From Candidatus Symbiobacter sp. (GTDB taxonomy: Bacteria > Pseudomonadota > Alphaproteobacteria > Elsterales > Elsteraceae): a DNA stretch of 5,155 nucleotides. The notes under the pieces are model-generated. The model saw only the letters and a list, made by a program, of their open reading frames with translations, was not told the DNA's origin and searched no databases. The position numbers and the translations under genes are program-made. Positions within the stretch are counted from its first letter, which is position 1; the number at the start of each line of letters is the position of its first letter. Positions 1-5,155 of this stretch are shown one piece after another. The stretch is taken from assembly GCA_030054015.1 (NCBI GenBank), contig JASGCR010000174.1:1-5155 (forward strand), written 5' to 3'.

Positions 1-20
1 AAAAATTCTTAGCTTTTCTT

Positions 21-78
21 GGGGGGGTTGGTGTAAGGCATTGATTCTAAATAGATTTTCAATATCACCAACCCCCCC
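21..78. repeat. Long inverted repeat with G7/C7 arms
   Basis: The arms at 21-33 (GGGGGGGTTGGTG) and 66-78 (CACCAACCCCCCC) are perfect reverse complements over 13 bases, separated by 32 bases. Inside the loop, ATTGA at 40-44 can pair with TCAAT at 59-63, and TCT at 46-48 with AGA at 53-55, so the whole segment can fold as one long interrupted hairpin. It lies about 125 bases downstream of the ileS stop. Neither strand has a T-run directly after the stem, so it is not a classic intrinsic terminator. A small mobile palindromic element or an RNA 3'-end stabiliser are both possible; the sequence alone does not decide. Confidence 0.8.
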
Positions 79-79
79 G

Positions 80-113
80 ACCGATCCTAGGCGGCAAGCC
101 GCCAAGGATCGGT
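80..113. repeat. Near-perfect 34-base palindrome (strong hairpin)
   Basis: ACCGATCCT at 80-88 pairs with AGGATCGGT at 105-113. After one A/A mismatch (89/104), GGCGG at 90-94 pairs with CCGCC at 99-103 around a CAAG loop. The element abuts the inverted repeat ending at 78 and the hairpin beginning at 116. On the plus strand only three T's (113-115) follow it, and on the minus strand a G-run follows, so the terminator signature is weak or absent. It resembles a REP-like palindrome in form; no family is assigned. Confidence 0.8.
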
Positions 114-115
114 TT

Positions 116-143
116 CCCCCCCTTCCTAAGCAGGAAGGGGGGG
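116..143. repeat. Perfect 12-bp hairpin with C7/G7 base
   Basis: Seven C's (116-122) and TTCCT (123-127) pair perfectly with AGGAA (132-136) and seven G's (137-143), leaving the tetraloop AAGC (128-131). Its loop and right half recur at 168-186. In the minus-strand transcript this hairpin would lie about 60 bases past the ileS stop. No T-run follows on either strand. The perfect arms and nearby partial copy suggest a repeated palindromic element. A role in limiting 3' decay of the ileS message is possible but inferred. Confidence 0.82.
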
Positions 144-167
144 TCAGTACGACTTATTCAGACTTTC

Positions 168-186
168 CCTAAGCAGGAAGGGGGGG
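168..186. repeat. Second, partial copy of the 125-143 sequence
   Basis: The 19 bases CCTAAGCAGGAAGGGGGGG at 168-186 are identical to 125-143, 43 bases away. The left arm differs: upstream of the copy the sequence is ACTTTC instead of the C-run, so the perfect hairpin is lost and only short TTCC/GGAA pairing remains. The copy ends 15 bases before the ileS stop codon. It looks like a decayed or truncated copy of the neighbouring palindrome. Confidence 0.8.
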
Positions 187-201
187 CATAAAGGCGAATT
201 T

Positions 202-3099
202 TCAAGGACGCGGCGTACACGCCACAACCTTGTCACAGCGAAAACACAGATCGGCGTGGCGGTGCTTGCGATCCCGTTTACCCACTTCGGGGGCATATTG
301 CCAGCAACGCGGGCATTTTTCCCCATCAGCCAAAGCGACCGTGATGGACATATCGTCATGAGCCGTCGTCAGGGTTAAGTCAAATTGCGACACGCCGAAA
401 ATATTGGCGCATTCCGCGCGGTCTAAATTTTGCAACAAGCCCACAAAGGGTTGTGCCGCCGCGGACTTGCCCAGTTCTAGCATCAATTTGGCTTGCAGCG
501 AAGAGCCGATGGTTTTGGCGGTACGCAAGGCCTCGATCTTGATATTGGCTTGTTCGATCACTTGCGTCAATGACTGCCAGGCCAGGGTCAGATCGGGGCG
601 GTGCCAGGTCGGATCAATTTCCAATAAGGTTAAACGATGCACCGAATCTTTGGGGTCATGGGCGTGGTTCCAGGGGCGGGCGGCCCAGGCTTCCTCGGCG
701 GTGAAGCATAAAACCACCGACAGCCAACGCACCAACCATTCAAAGATCAGTTTCATCACGGTGCGACAGGCGCGGCGACGCGGGGCATCCAGCCCGTCGC
801 AATAAAGCGAATCTTTGCGGATGTTAAAATAAAAAGCCGACAGATCATTGTTGCAAAACACATGCAGGGCGGCGTATATGGCGTGGAAATTATATTCTTC
901 CAACCAGGCCTTGGCCTGGCGGTCACGCTCGGCCAGTAAAGATAAAATATACTGTTCCAACGGCGGTAAATCGGCATAAGCCACCTGTTCCTGGTCGTGC
1001 CAATCGGCCAATCCCCCCAGCAAATAGCGCAAGGTCAGGCGCAAACGTTTGTATAAATCGGCCTGGTGGGCCAAAATATCGGGGCCGATGCGCATATCCT
1101 CGGTATAATCGGTGGAGACCACCCACAGGCGCAAAATATCAATCCCATATTTTTTGGCGACATCATCGGGGGCGACGGTATTGCCGAGCGATTTCGACAT
1201 TTTGCGCCCTTGTTGATCCATCGTAAAACCGTGGGTAAACACCTCGTTATAGGGGGCTTTGCCGCGTGTGCCGCAGGATTCCAACAAGGAGGAGTGGAAC
1301 CAACCGCGATGCTGGTCGGTGCCTTCAAGATACATGACTTTCTCGGCATTTTTAAGATCGTCGCGTTTTTCGAGGACAAAGGCATGGGTGGCGCCGGAAT
1401 CAAACCAAACCTCGACCACATCTTTGATTTGATCATATTTGGCGGGATCGTATTTTGCCCCCAAAAACCGCGCCGCCGAGCCAGGGGCGAACCAGGCATC
1501 TCCCCCCTCGGCCTCAAAAGCCGCCGCAATCCGGTCATTCACCGCCTGGTCGCGCAAAATCTCGCCAGTGTCTTTGGCGGTAAAGACGGCGAGCGGCACC
1601 CCCCACACACGTTGGCGCGAGATGCACCAATCGGGGCGGTGTTCAATCATGCTTTTGATGCGGTTTTTGGCGGTGGCGGGGAACCAGGCGGTGTCTTCAA
1701 TCGCTTTCAGGGCTTTTTGCCGCAAATTATTGGTCTCCATCGAAATGAACCATTGCGGCGTGGCGCGGTAAATGAGCGGCGAATGCGACCGCCAACTATG
1801 GGGATAACTGTGCTTAAATTCGCTCTGATGCAGTAAATTTCCGGCCTCGGTCAAATATTGGCAGACCGGGCGGTCGGCTTTGAACACATGCACCCCAGCC
1901 AGCAAGGGCACCTGGGCGGCAAATTTACCATCGCCCAGCACCGTCACCGGCACCTCAAGCCCGAATTCTTTGCCGACCGCGAAATCTTCAAGCCCGTGGC
2001 CGGGGGCGGTATGTACCAAACCGGTACCGGACTCGGCGGTGACATGGGCGCCAGGCAACATTGGCACCGCGAAATCATAGAAGCCGTTGGCGGCGGCAAT
2101 TCCAGCCAAAGGATGGGACAAAATCGTCCCCGCCAATTCCGAGCCGTGCATATGGGCAAGGGTCGTAAATTCGCCCCCCATGGCGGCGGTAAATTTTTCG
2201 ACCAAATCCGCCGCCACCAGCAAATGCTCGCCGGGTTTGATGGTTTGCGTCGGGTTGGCGGTCACGGCCTCGATCACCGCATAATTAATGTCGCGGTTAT
2301 AGGCGACGGCGCGGTTGCCGGGCAAAGTCCAGGGCGTGGTCGTCCAGATCACCGCCGCCGCCTGGGTGAGTGACGGGCGCGAGGGAATTTTCACCGGAAA
2401 TTTGACATAGATCGCCAGGGAATTGTGGTCTTCATATTCAACCTCGGCATCGGCGAGGGCGGTTTCCTCCACCACCGACCACAAAACCGGCCGAAATCCG
2501 GCATATAATCCGCCATTATCGATGAATTTGGTGAATTCGCGGAAAATTTGCGCTTCGGCGGCGAAATCCATGGTTTTATAGGGGTTTTGCCAATCGCCCA
2601 CCACGCCAAAACGTTGAAATCCCGCTTTTTGGATGGCGATCCAATGCTCGGCAAAGGCGCGGCAGGCGCGGCGAAATTCCATCACATCGACGTCGGATTT
2701 TTTCTGTCCCTTGGCGCGGTATTCTTCCTCGACCTTCCATTCAATCGGCAATCCGTGGCAATCCCAGCCCGGCACGTAATTCGAGTCATAGCCCTGGACT
2801 TGGCGGGCGCGGGTCACCACGTCTTTAAGGATTTTATTGACCGCGTGACCGACATGCAAATAGCCATTGGCATAAGGCGGGCCATCATGGAGAACAAATC
2901 GTTTCGCTCCCTTGCGGTCTTGGCGCAGCAAGCGATACAGATCAATGGCTTGCCAATGGGCGACGATTTTTTCTTCCTTTTCGGCCAGACCGGCGCGGAT
3001 CGGAAAATCGGTCTTGGGCAAGAAAACCGTTTCCTTGAATTGGTCTTTGCTGGCTGGCGCGTCGGATTGGGTTTTGGGGTTATTGCCGTTAGACACCAT
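202..3099 (-). CDS. ileS: Isoleucine--tRNA ligase (IleS)
   Basis: Cytoplasmic class I aminoacyl-tRNA synthetase that activates isoleucine with ATP and charges tRNA-Ile, with editing of mischarged valine. Counting from the start chosen here (965 residues, normal bacterial length), the HIGH motif is HVGH at 82-85 and is followed by NKILKD. GWDCHGLPIE lies at about 111-120. The CP1 editing domain shows WTTTPWTLPGN near 252-262 and HTAPGHGLED near 363-372. WCISRQRVWGVP (about 491-502), EGTDQHRGWFHSS (about 592-604) and KMSKS (633-637) complete the catalytic core. The C-terminal zinc ribbon has CPRC (929-932) and CFRC (952-955), as in the bacterial IleS1 type. An upstream ATG at 3105 would add two residues, but the AAAGG there directly abuts it, whereas AAAGGA sits five bases before the ATG at 3099. 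The start overlaps the end of ribF by 11 bases. No damage or missing key residue is seen. Confidence 0.97.
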   Translation of the reverse strand: MVSNGNNPKTQSDAPASKDQFKETVFLPKTDFPIRAGLAEKEEKIVAHWQAIDLYRLLRQDRKGAKRFVLHDGPPYANGYLHVGHAVNKILKDVVTRARQVQGYDSNYVPGWDCHGLPIEWKVEEEYRAKGQKKSDVDVMEFRRACRAFAEHWIAIQKAGFQRFGVVGDWQNPYKTMDFAAEAQIFREFTKFIDNGGLYAGFRPVLWSVVEETALADAEVEYEDHNSLAIYVKFPVKIPSRPSLTQAAAVIWTTTPWTLPGNRAVAYNRDINYAVIEAVTANPTQTIKPGEHLLVAADLVEKFTAAMGGEFTTLAHMHGSELAGTILSHPLAGIAAANGFYDFAVPMLPGAHVTAESGTGLVHTAPGHGLEDFAVGKEFGLEVPVTVLGDGKFAAQVPLLAGVHVFKADRPVCQYLTEAGNLLHQSEFKHSYPHSWRSHSPLIYRATPQWFISMETNNLRQKALKAIEDTAWFPATAKNRIKSMIEHRPDWCISRQRVWGVPLAVFTAKDTGEILRDQAVNDRIAAAFEAEGGDAWFAPGSAARFLGAKYDPAKYDQIKDVVEVWFDSGATHAFVLEKRDDLKNAEKVMYLEGTDQHRGWFHSSLLESCGTRGKAPYNEVFTHGFTMDQQGRKMSKSLGNTVAPDDVAKKYGIDILRLWVVSTDYTEDMRIGPDILAHQADLYKRLRLTLRYLLGGLADWHDQEQVAYADLPPLEQYILSLLAERDRQAKAWLEEYNFHAIYAALHVFCNNDLSAFYFNIRKDSLYCDGLDAPRRRACRTVMKLIFEWLVRWLSVVLCFTAEEAWAARPWNHAHDPKDSVHRLTLLEIDPTWHRPDLTLAWQSLTQVIEQANIKIEALRTAKTIGSSLQAKLMLELGKSAAAQPFVGLLQNLDRAECANIFGVSQFDLTLTTAHDDMSITVALADGEKCPRCWQYAPEVGKRDRKHRHADLCFRCDKVVACTPRP

Positions 3100-4078
3100 C
3101 GTCATCCTTTAATATATTCTGGGCGGTTGCCACATCTATGTTAATTTGCTCGACCAATTCGGGCAAGCTGTTAAATTTCTGTTCGGGGCGGATAAAGTCA
3201 ATCAAGGCCACTTCGATGGTTTGGTCATAGAGATCGCCGGCAAAGTCAAACAAATGTACTTCCAGGCGCGGCGCGCTCCCGTCAACGGTCGGGCGTATGC
3301 CAAAATTAGCGACCCCGTCCCAGCGACGACGAATCCCTGGTAATGTCCCTGGTAATGCCCCTGGCAATTTTACCCGCACCGCATAAACGCCAAATTTTGG
3401 CCGCATGATGCCCACCGGCGCAAGATTGGCGGTGGGAAAACCCAGCGTGCGCCCGCGTTGGTCGCCGCGCGTGACCACGCCTTGCATCGCCCAGGCGCGT
3501 CCCAGTTTTTGCCGCACGGCGGCAACCTGTCCGGCGGCAATCAGGGTGCGGATTTGGGTGGATGAAATCGGCTCATCGCCGTCATTTAATTTGCTGACCA
3601 CCTCGACATCGAAACCGAATTTTGTGCCCATTGCCTGTAAAAATTCGGGGGTACCGGCGCGTTTGGCTCCGAAACAAAAATCGCTGCCGACCACCACCAA
3701 TTCGGGTTCGAGACCCTCGGCAAACACCTTTTGGCAAAATTGGGTTGGCGACCAGGCGGCCAGGGACAGGTCAAATTCGAGGGCGACCACGGCATCGAAT
3801 TTTAATTCCGCCAAAATGCCGCATTTCTGGGCAAAATTGGTCAGGCGGAAATTTTCGGCAGGCTCCCCGGCGGGGAAAGGCGGGCGGGACAAGATTTCGC
3901 GCGGATGCGGCTCGAAGGTAAGGATAAGGGCGGGGCAGGCCCGACGCACCGCCTGCGCGTAACAGCGATTGAGCAAGGCCTGGTGTCCCAAATGCACCCC
4001 GTCAAAATTCCCCACCGCGACCACAGAATGGGCGTAATCGCCGATTAACGGATCGGCCAGGGTGCGCAAAATATCCAT
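3089..4078 (-). CDS. ribF: Bifunctional riboflavin kinase / FAD synthetase (RibF)
   Basis: Cytoplasmic enzyme that phosphorylates riboflavin to FMN and then adenylates FMN to FAD. The product is 329 residues, close to the usual family length. The N-terminal FAD-synthetase (nucleotidyltransferase-like) domain shows VGNFDGVHLGHQ at 22-33, TFEPHPRE at 54-61, VGSDFCFGAKRAG at 130-142 and ISSTQIR at 171-177. The C-terminal riboflavin-kinase domain shows GDQRGRTLGFPTANL at 205-219, including the PTAN motif, then FGVYAVRV near 229-236, GVANFGIRPTV at 255-265 and LEVHLFDF at 272-279, whose Glu is the expected catalytic base. AAGG lies nine bases before the ATG. It is the first gene of a minus-strand pair with ileS, a common proteobacterial order. 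An oddity is an in-frame LPGA-LPGT-LPGI tandem in the kinase domain (about 238-249), produced by a 12-base DNA repeat. Confidence 0.96.
   Translation of the reverse strand: MDILRTLADPLIGDYAHSVVAVGNFDGVHLGHQALLNRCYAQAVRRACPALILTFEPHPREILSRPPFPAGEPAENFRLTNFAQKCGILAELKFDAVVALEFDLSLAAWSPTQFCQKVFAEGLEPELVVVGSDFCFGAKRAGTPEFLQAMGTKFGFDVEVVSKLNDGDEPISSTQIRTLIAAGQVAAVRQKLGRAWAMQGVVTRGDQRGRTLGFPTANLAPVGIMRPKFGVYAVRVKLPGALPGTLPGIRRRWDGVANFGIRPTVDGSAPRLEVHLFDFAGDLYDQTIEVALIDFIRPEQKFNSLPELVEQINIDVATAQNILKDDDGV
3105..3110 (-). promoter_or_regulatory. ileS ribosome binding site inside ribF
   Basis: On the minus strand AAAGGA lies five bases before the ATG at 3099 and within the last codons of ribF (Leu-Lys-Asp). 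The spacing is good for the 3099 start and impossible for the ATG at 3105, which overlaps it, so it decides the start. The position implies that ribosomes finishing ribF help initiate ileS (translational coupling; inferred). Confidence 0.65.
3335..3370. repeat. Three 12-base tandem units within ribF
   Basis: The units are CCCTGGTAATGT (3335-3346), CCCTGGTAATGC (3347-3358) and CCCTGGCAATTT (3359-3370). The first two differ at one base; the third is more diverged. The unit length is a multiple of three, so on the coding strand they add repeated Leu-Pro-Gly-x tetrapeptides without a frameshift. They fall between the FGVYAVRV strand and the GVANFGIRPTV motif of the riboflavin-kinase domain, a plausible surface loop. 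Slipped-strand duplication is the likely origin. Confidence 0.85.
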
Positions 4079-4134
4079 ATGGTTAAGCCTTTTTGAGGTC
4101 TCGAAACGAAAATTTCAGACTGGTTGGCGGCGAA

Positions 4135-4161
4135 ATTATATGGTATAGCGTCGTTTTGCAA
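4135..4161 (-). promoter_or_regulatory. Candidate promoter for ribF-ileS
   Basis: On the minus strand TTGCAA (4161-4156) is followed after 15 bases by a perfect TATAAT (4140-4135). This resembles sigma-70 -35 and -10 boxes, although 17 bases is the optimal spacing. Shifting the -35 to TTTGCA gives 16. Transcription would begin near 4128, leaving a leader of about 50 bases before the ribF ATG. This is a pattern match only. Confidence 0.4.
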
Positions 4162-4175
4162 ATGTAAGATTGCAA
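4156..4175. promoter_or_regulatory. Paired TTGCAA sites, possible operator
   Basis: TTGCAA occurs at 4156-4161 and again at 4170-4175, eight bases apart. Because TTGCAA is self-complementary, the pair is both a direct and an inverted repeat, as many dimeric repressor sites are. It overlaps the proposed -35 of the ribF promoter and lies between two divergent genes, so a protein bound there could affect either. No regulator is identified and chance occurrence is possible. Confidence 0.25.
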
Positions 4176-4200
4176 GTTAAGCACTGCGCCCAAGATTAAG

Positions 4201-4230
4201 GCCGATGATAGCCGATGGTAGCCGATGAGT
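4201..4230. repeat. Three 10-base tandem units upstream of rpmG
   Basis: GCCGATGATA, GCCGATGGTA and GCCGATGAGT follow one another exactly from 4201 to 4230. A related ACCGATGGC lies at 4242-4250. The array lies 61 bases upstream of the rpmG start, in the probable rpmG leader or promoter. A ten-base period would place the units on the same helix face, which would suit cooperative protein binding, but simple slippage could equally explain it. No function is assigned. Confidence 0.75.
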
Positions 4231-4291
4231 AAGGCACACGAACCGATGGCGGCGAAACCCTAAACGCGCCGCCTGATTTAGGAAAAAAATT

Positions 4292-4459
4292 ATGGCGAAA
4301 CCCAACACGTTATTGATTAAATTGGTCAGCACGGCCGAGACCGGCTTTTACTATGTGACCAAGAAAAATCCGCGCAAAACCACCGATAAAATGCAACAAC
4401 GCAAATATGATCCGGTCGTGCGCAAACATGTGCTGTTCAAAGAAGCCAAAATAAAATAA
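4292..4459 (+). CDS. rpmG: 50S ribosomal protein L33 (RpmG, cysteine-free type)
   Basis: Small basic protein of the large ribosomal subunit near the E site, here 55 residues, the normal length. The protein begins MAKPNTLLIKLVSTAETG, continues with FYYVTKKNPRKTTDKM at 19-34, and ends KYDPVVRKHVLFKEAKIK, all characteristic of bacterial L33. It contains no cysteine, so it is the zinc-independent (C-minus) form; a zinc-binding paralogue may or may not exist elsewhere. AGGA at 4280-4283 lies eight bases before the ATG, a good ribosome binding site that confirms the start. The gene is divergent from ribF. The acetyltransferase gene follows 58 bases later on the same strand with no evident terminator between them, so co-transcription is possible. 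The C-terminal sequence strongly suggests an alphaproteobacterium. Confidence 0.96.
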   Translation: MAKPNTLLIKLVSTAETGFYYVTKKNPRKTTDKMQQRKYDPVVRKHVLFKEAKIK

Positions 4460-4517
4460 TTTTGCCCGCCGGTTGTGCCATGCTGCGCCTTGCCGCGCCG
4501 AATATCCAGGTCCGTCT

Positions 4518-5009
4518 ATGACCGAGGCCACGCTCAGTTTTGCCCAAATTCGCGCCGACGATCCGCAATTGGCTGCATTATTAGCGGCGTCGGATGCGTA
4601 TTTTGCCGCCCTCTATCCCGCCGCGAGCAATCATCTCGAAGATGCAACCACCCTGGCCCAGCCCAATGTCACAATTTATGGGGCCTGGGTTGATGCGCAA
4701 TTGGTGGCGTGCGGGGCGGTCAAAATCATGCGCGACGACGGCGAATATGGCGAGATCAAGCGGGTGTTTGTCGCCGAAGGCTGGCGGCAACAGGGACTCG
4801 CCCAACGCATTATGGAAAAATTGCACGCTCATTTGCGCGATCATGGGGTGGCGGTGGCGCGGCTCGAAACCGGCATCAATGAAGGGGCGACATTGCGCTT
4901 TTACCACCGCTTGGGCTACCGCCATCGCCCGCCTTTCGGCCATTATGCCTTTGATCCCCTCAGCGTTTTTATGGAGAAATCGCTCGATGCCGACAGGCCC
5001 CTCCCTTAG
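4518..5009 (+). CDS. GNAT-family N-acetyltransferase
   Basis: Predicted cytoplasmic enzyme that transfers an acetyl group from acetyl-CoA to an amine; the substrate is unknown. The 163-residue length fits a single GNAT domain. The acetyl-CoA-binding motif A is visible as IKRVFVAEGWRQQGLAQRIM (about 80-99), with the RxxGxA pyrophosphate loop at 90-95. Downstream LETG at 116-119, then FYHRLGY at 128-134 and DPLSVFMEK at 146-154, match the C-terminal half of a common bacterial GNAT subgroup. The ATG at 4518 is preferred because family similarity begins near it and a weak CCAGG lies seven bases upstream. The frame stays open upstream to a TTG at 4473, but that extension (MCHAAPCRAEYPGPS) looks non-conserved. 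It may share a transcript with rpmG. The short tail after MEKSL ends just before an intergenic repeat block. Confidence 0.88.
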   Translation: MTEATLSFAQIRADDPQLAALLAASDAYFAALYPAASNHLEDATTLAQPNVTIYGAWVDAQLVACGAVKIMRDDGEYGEIKRVFVAEGWRQQGLAQRIMEKLHAHLRDHGVAVARLETGINEGATLRFYHRLGYRHRPPFGHYAFDPLSVFMEKSLDADRPLP

Positions 5010-5022
5010 ACTTGCCAAAAGG

Positions 5023-5132
5023 AAGAGCGTCAAAAAGGGAGCGTCATTACCCGCCGCAGATAAAGTGGGAGCGGAAAAAAAGGGAGCGTCAAAAAGGGAG
5101 AGCGGAAAAAAAGGGAGCGTCATTACCCGCCG
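5023..5132. repeat. Mosaic of short purine-rich repeats
   Basis: Six related decamers of the form (G/A)(G/A)GAGCG(T/G)(C/A)A begin at 5023, 5037, 5067, 5082, 5098 and 5113; GGGAGCGTCA is exact at 5037, 5082 and 5113. Larger exact duplications tie them together: 25 bases at 5032-5056 recur at 5108-5132 (both end TCATTACCCGCCG), 23 bases at 5069-5091 recur at 5100-5122, and 17 bases at 5025-5041 recur at 5084-5100. The block begins 13 bases after the acetyltransferase stop. The differing offsets (76, 31 and 59 bases) show a shuffled mosaic rather than a simple tandem array. The only open frame here is antisense and appears non-coding. Confidence 0.85.
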
Positions 5133-5137
5133 GAGTG

Positions 5138-5155
5138 CAAGCGGGAATCCGCTTG
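5138..5155. repeat. Perfect hairpin at the window edge, probably truncated
   Basis: CAAGCGG (5138-5144) and CCGCTTG (5149-5155) are perfect reverse complements around GAAT. The stem runs to the last base of the window and so may continue beyond it; the bases before it are GGAGTG. It directly follows the second copy of the 25-base repeat, so the palindrome and the repeat may be one element. On the visible sequence a terminator role cannot be judged. Confidence 0.7.

Noticed and set aside
116..143. An intrinsic terminator for ileS
   Set aside because: The hairpin is strong, but the stem base is followed by GAAACC on the minus strand and by TCAGTAC on the plus strand, not by a T-run. Termination by another route remains possible.
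144..359. A 71-codon minus-strand frame covering the ileS tail and the hairpin region
   Set aside because: It is out of frame with the conserved IleS zinc-ribbon coding sequence, and its C-terminus is simply translated palindromic repeat.
1066..1836. A long plus-strand open frame (256 codons) antisense to ileS, and similar antisense frames near 404-805, 1858-2373 and 2548-3144
   Set aside because: ileS is unmistakable on the other strand along its whole length. These frames are low in recognisable motifs and are rich in residues produced by reading GC-biased codons backwards.
4079..4291. An FMN riboswitch upstream of ribF
   Set aside because: The likely leader is only about 50 bases, far too short for the RFN element, and I see none of its conserved stems.
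4460..4517. A terminator between rpmG and the acetyltransferase gene
   Set aside because: The region has GC-rich segments but no convincing stem followed by T's; the ATTTT near 4458-4464 precedes the GC-rich part rather than following it.
4581..5123. A minus-strand open frame of 180 codons opposite the acetyltransferase gene, starting in the terminal repeats
   Set aside because: It is antisense to a GNAT gene with clear motifs. Its N-terminus is translated repeat sequence and it resembles no family I recognise.
5023..5155. A CRISPR array
   Set aside because: The repeats are 10-25 bases, overlap one another and lack regularly sized unique spacers.

Overview
This window looks like ordinary chromosomal housekeeping DNA from an alphaproteobacterium. 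The strongest clue is the cysteine-free 55-residue ribosomal protein L33, which ends in the KYDPVVRKH...FKEAKIK pattern typical of that class. The IleS N-terminus (ETVFLPKTDFPIRAGL) and the ribF-then-ileS order agree with this. Codon choice (many AAA, TTG, AAT and GCG codons) suggests a moderately GC-rich genome. The species cannot be named from the sequence.

Layout: positions 1-201 are non-coding, lie just downstream of ileS, and hold a dense cluster of short perfect palindromes built around runs of seven G or seven C. Positions 202-4078 are a minus-strand operon read ribF then ileS. The two genes overlap, and the ileS ribosome binding site lies inside the last codons of ribF. Positions 4079-4291 are a divergent intergenic region with a candidate ribF promoter, a pair of TTGCAA sites and a three-copy 10-base tandem repeat. 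On the plus strand follow rpmG (4292-4459) and a GNAT-family acetyltransferase gene (4518-5009). Positions 5010-5155 are a non-coding mosaic of short purine-rich repeats, ending in a perfect hairpin at the window edge.

The genes serve core metabolism and translation. RibF makes FMN and FAD from riboflavin, IleS charges tRNA-Ile, and L33 is part of the large ribosomal subunit. The acetyltransferase has an unknown substrate. All four reading frames look intact, and I see no sign of a novel multi-gene system.

The parts that known genes do not explain are the repeats at the two ends of the window. They look like small palindromic or mosaic elements scattered through intergenic space. Smaller curiosities are a 12-base in-frame tandem repeat within ribF and the 10-base repeat upstream of rpmG.
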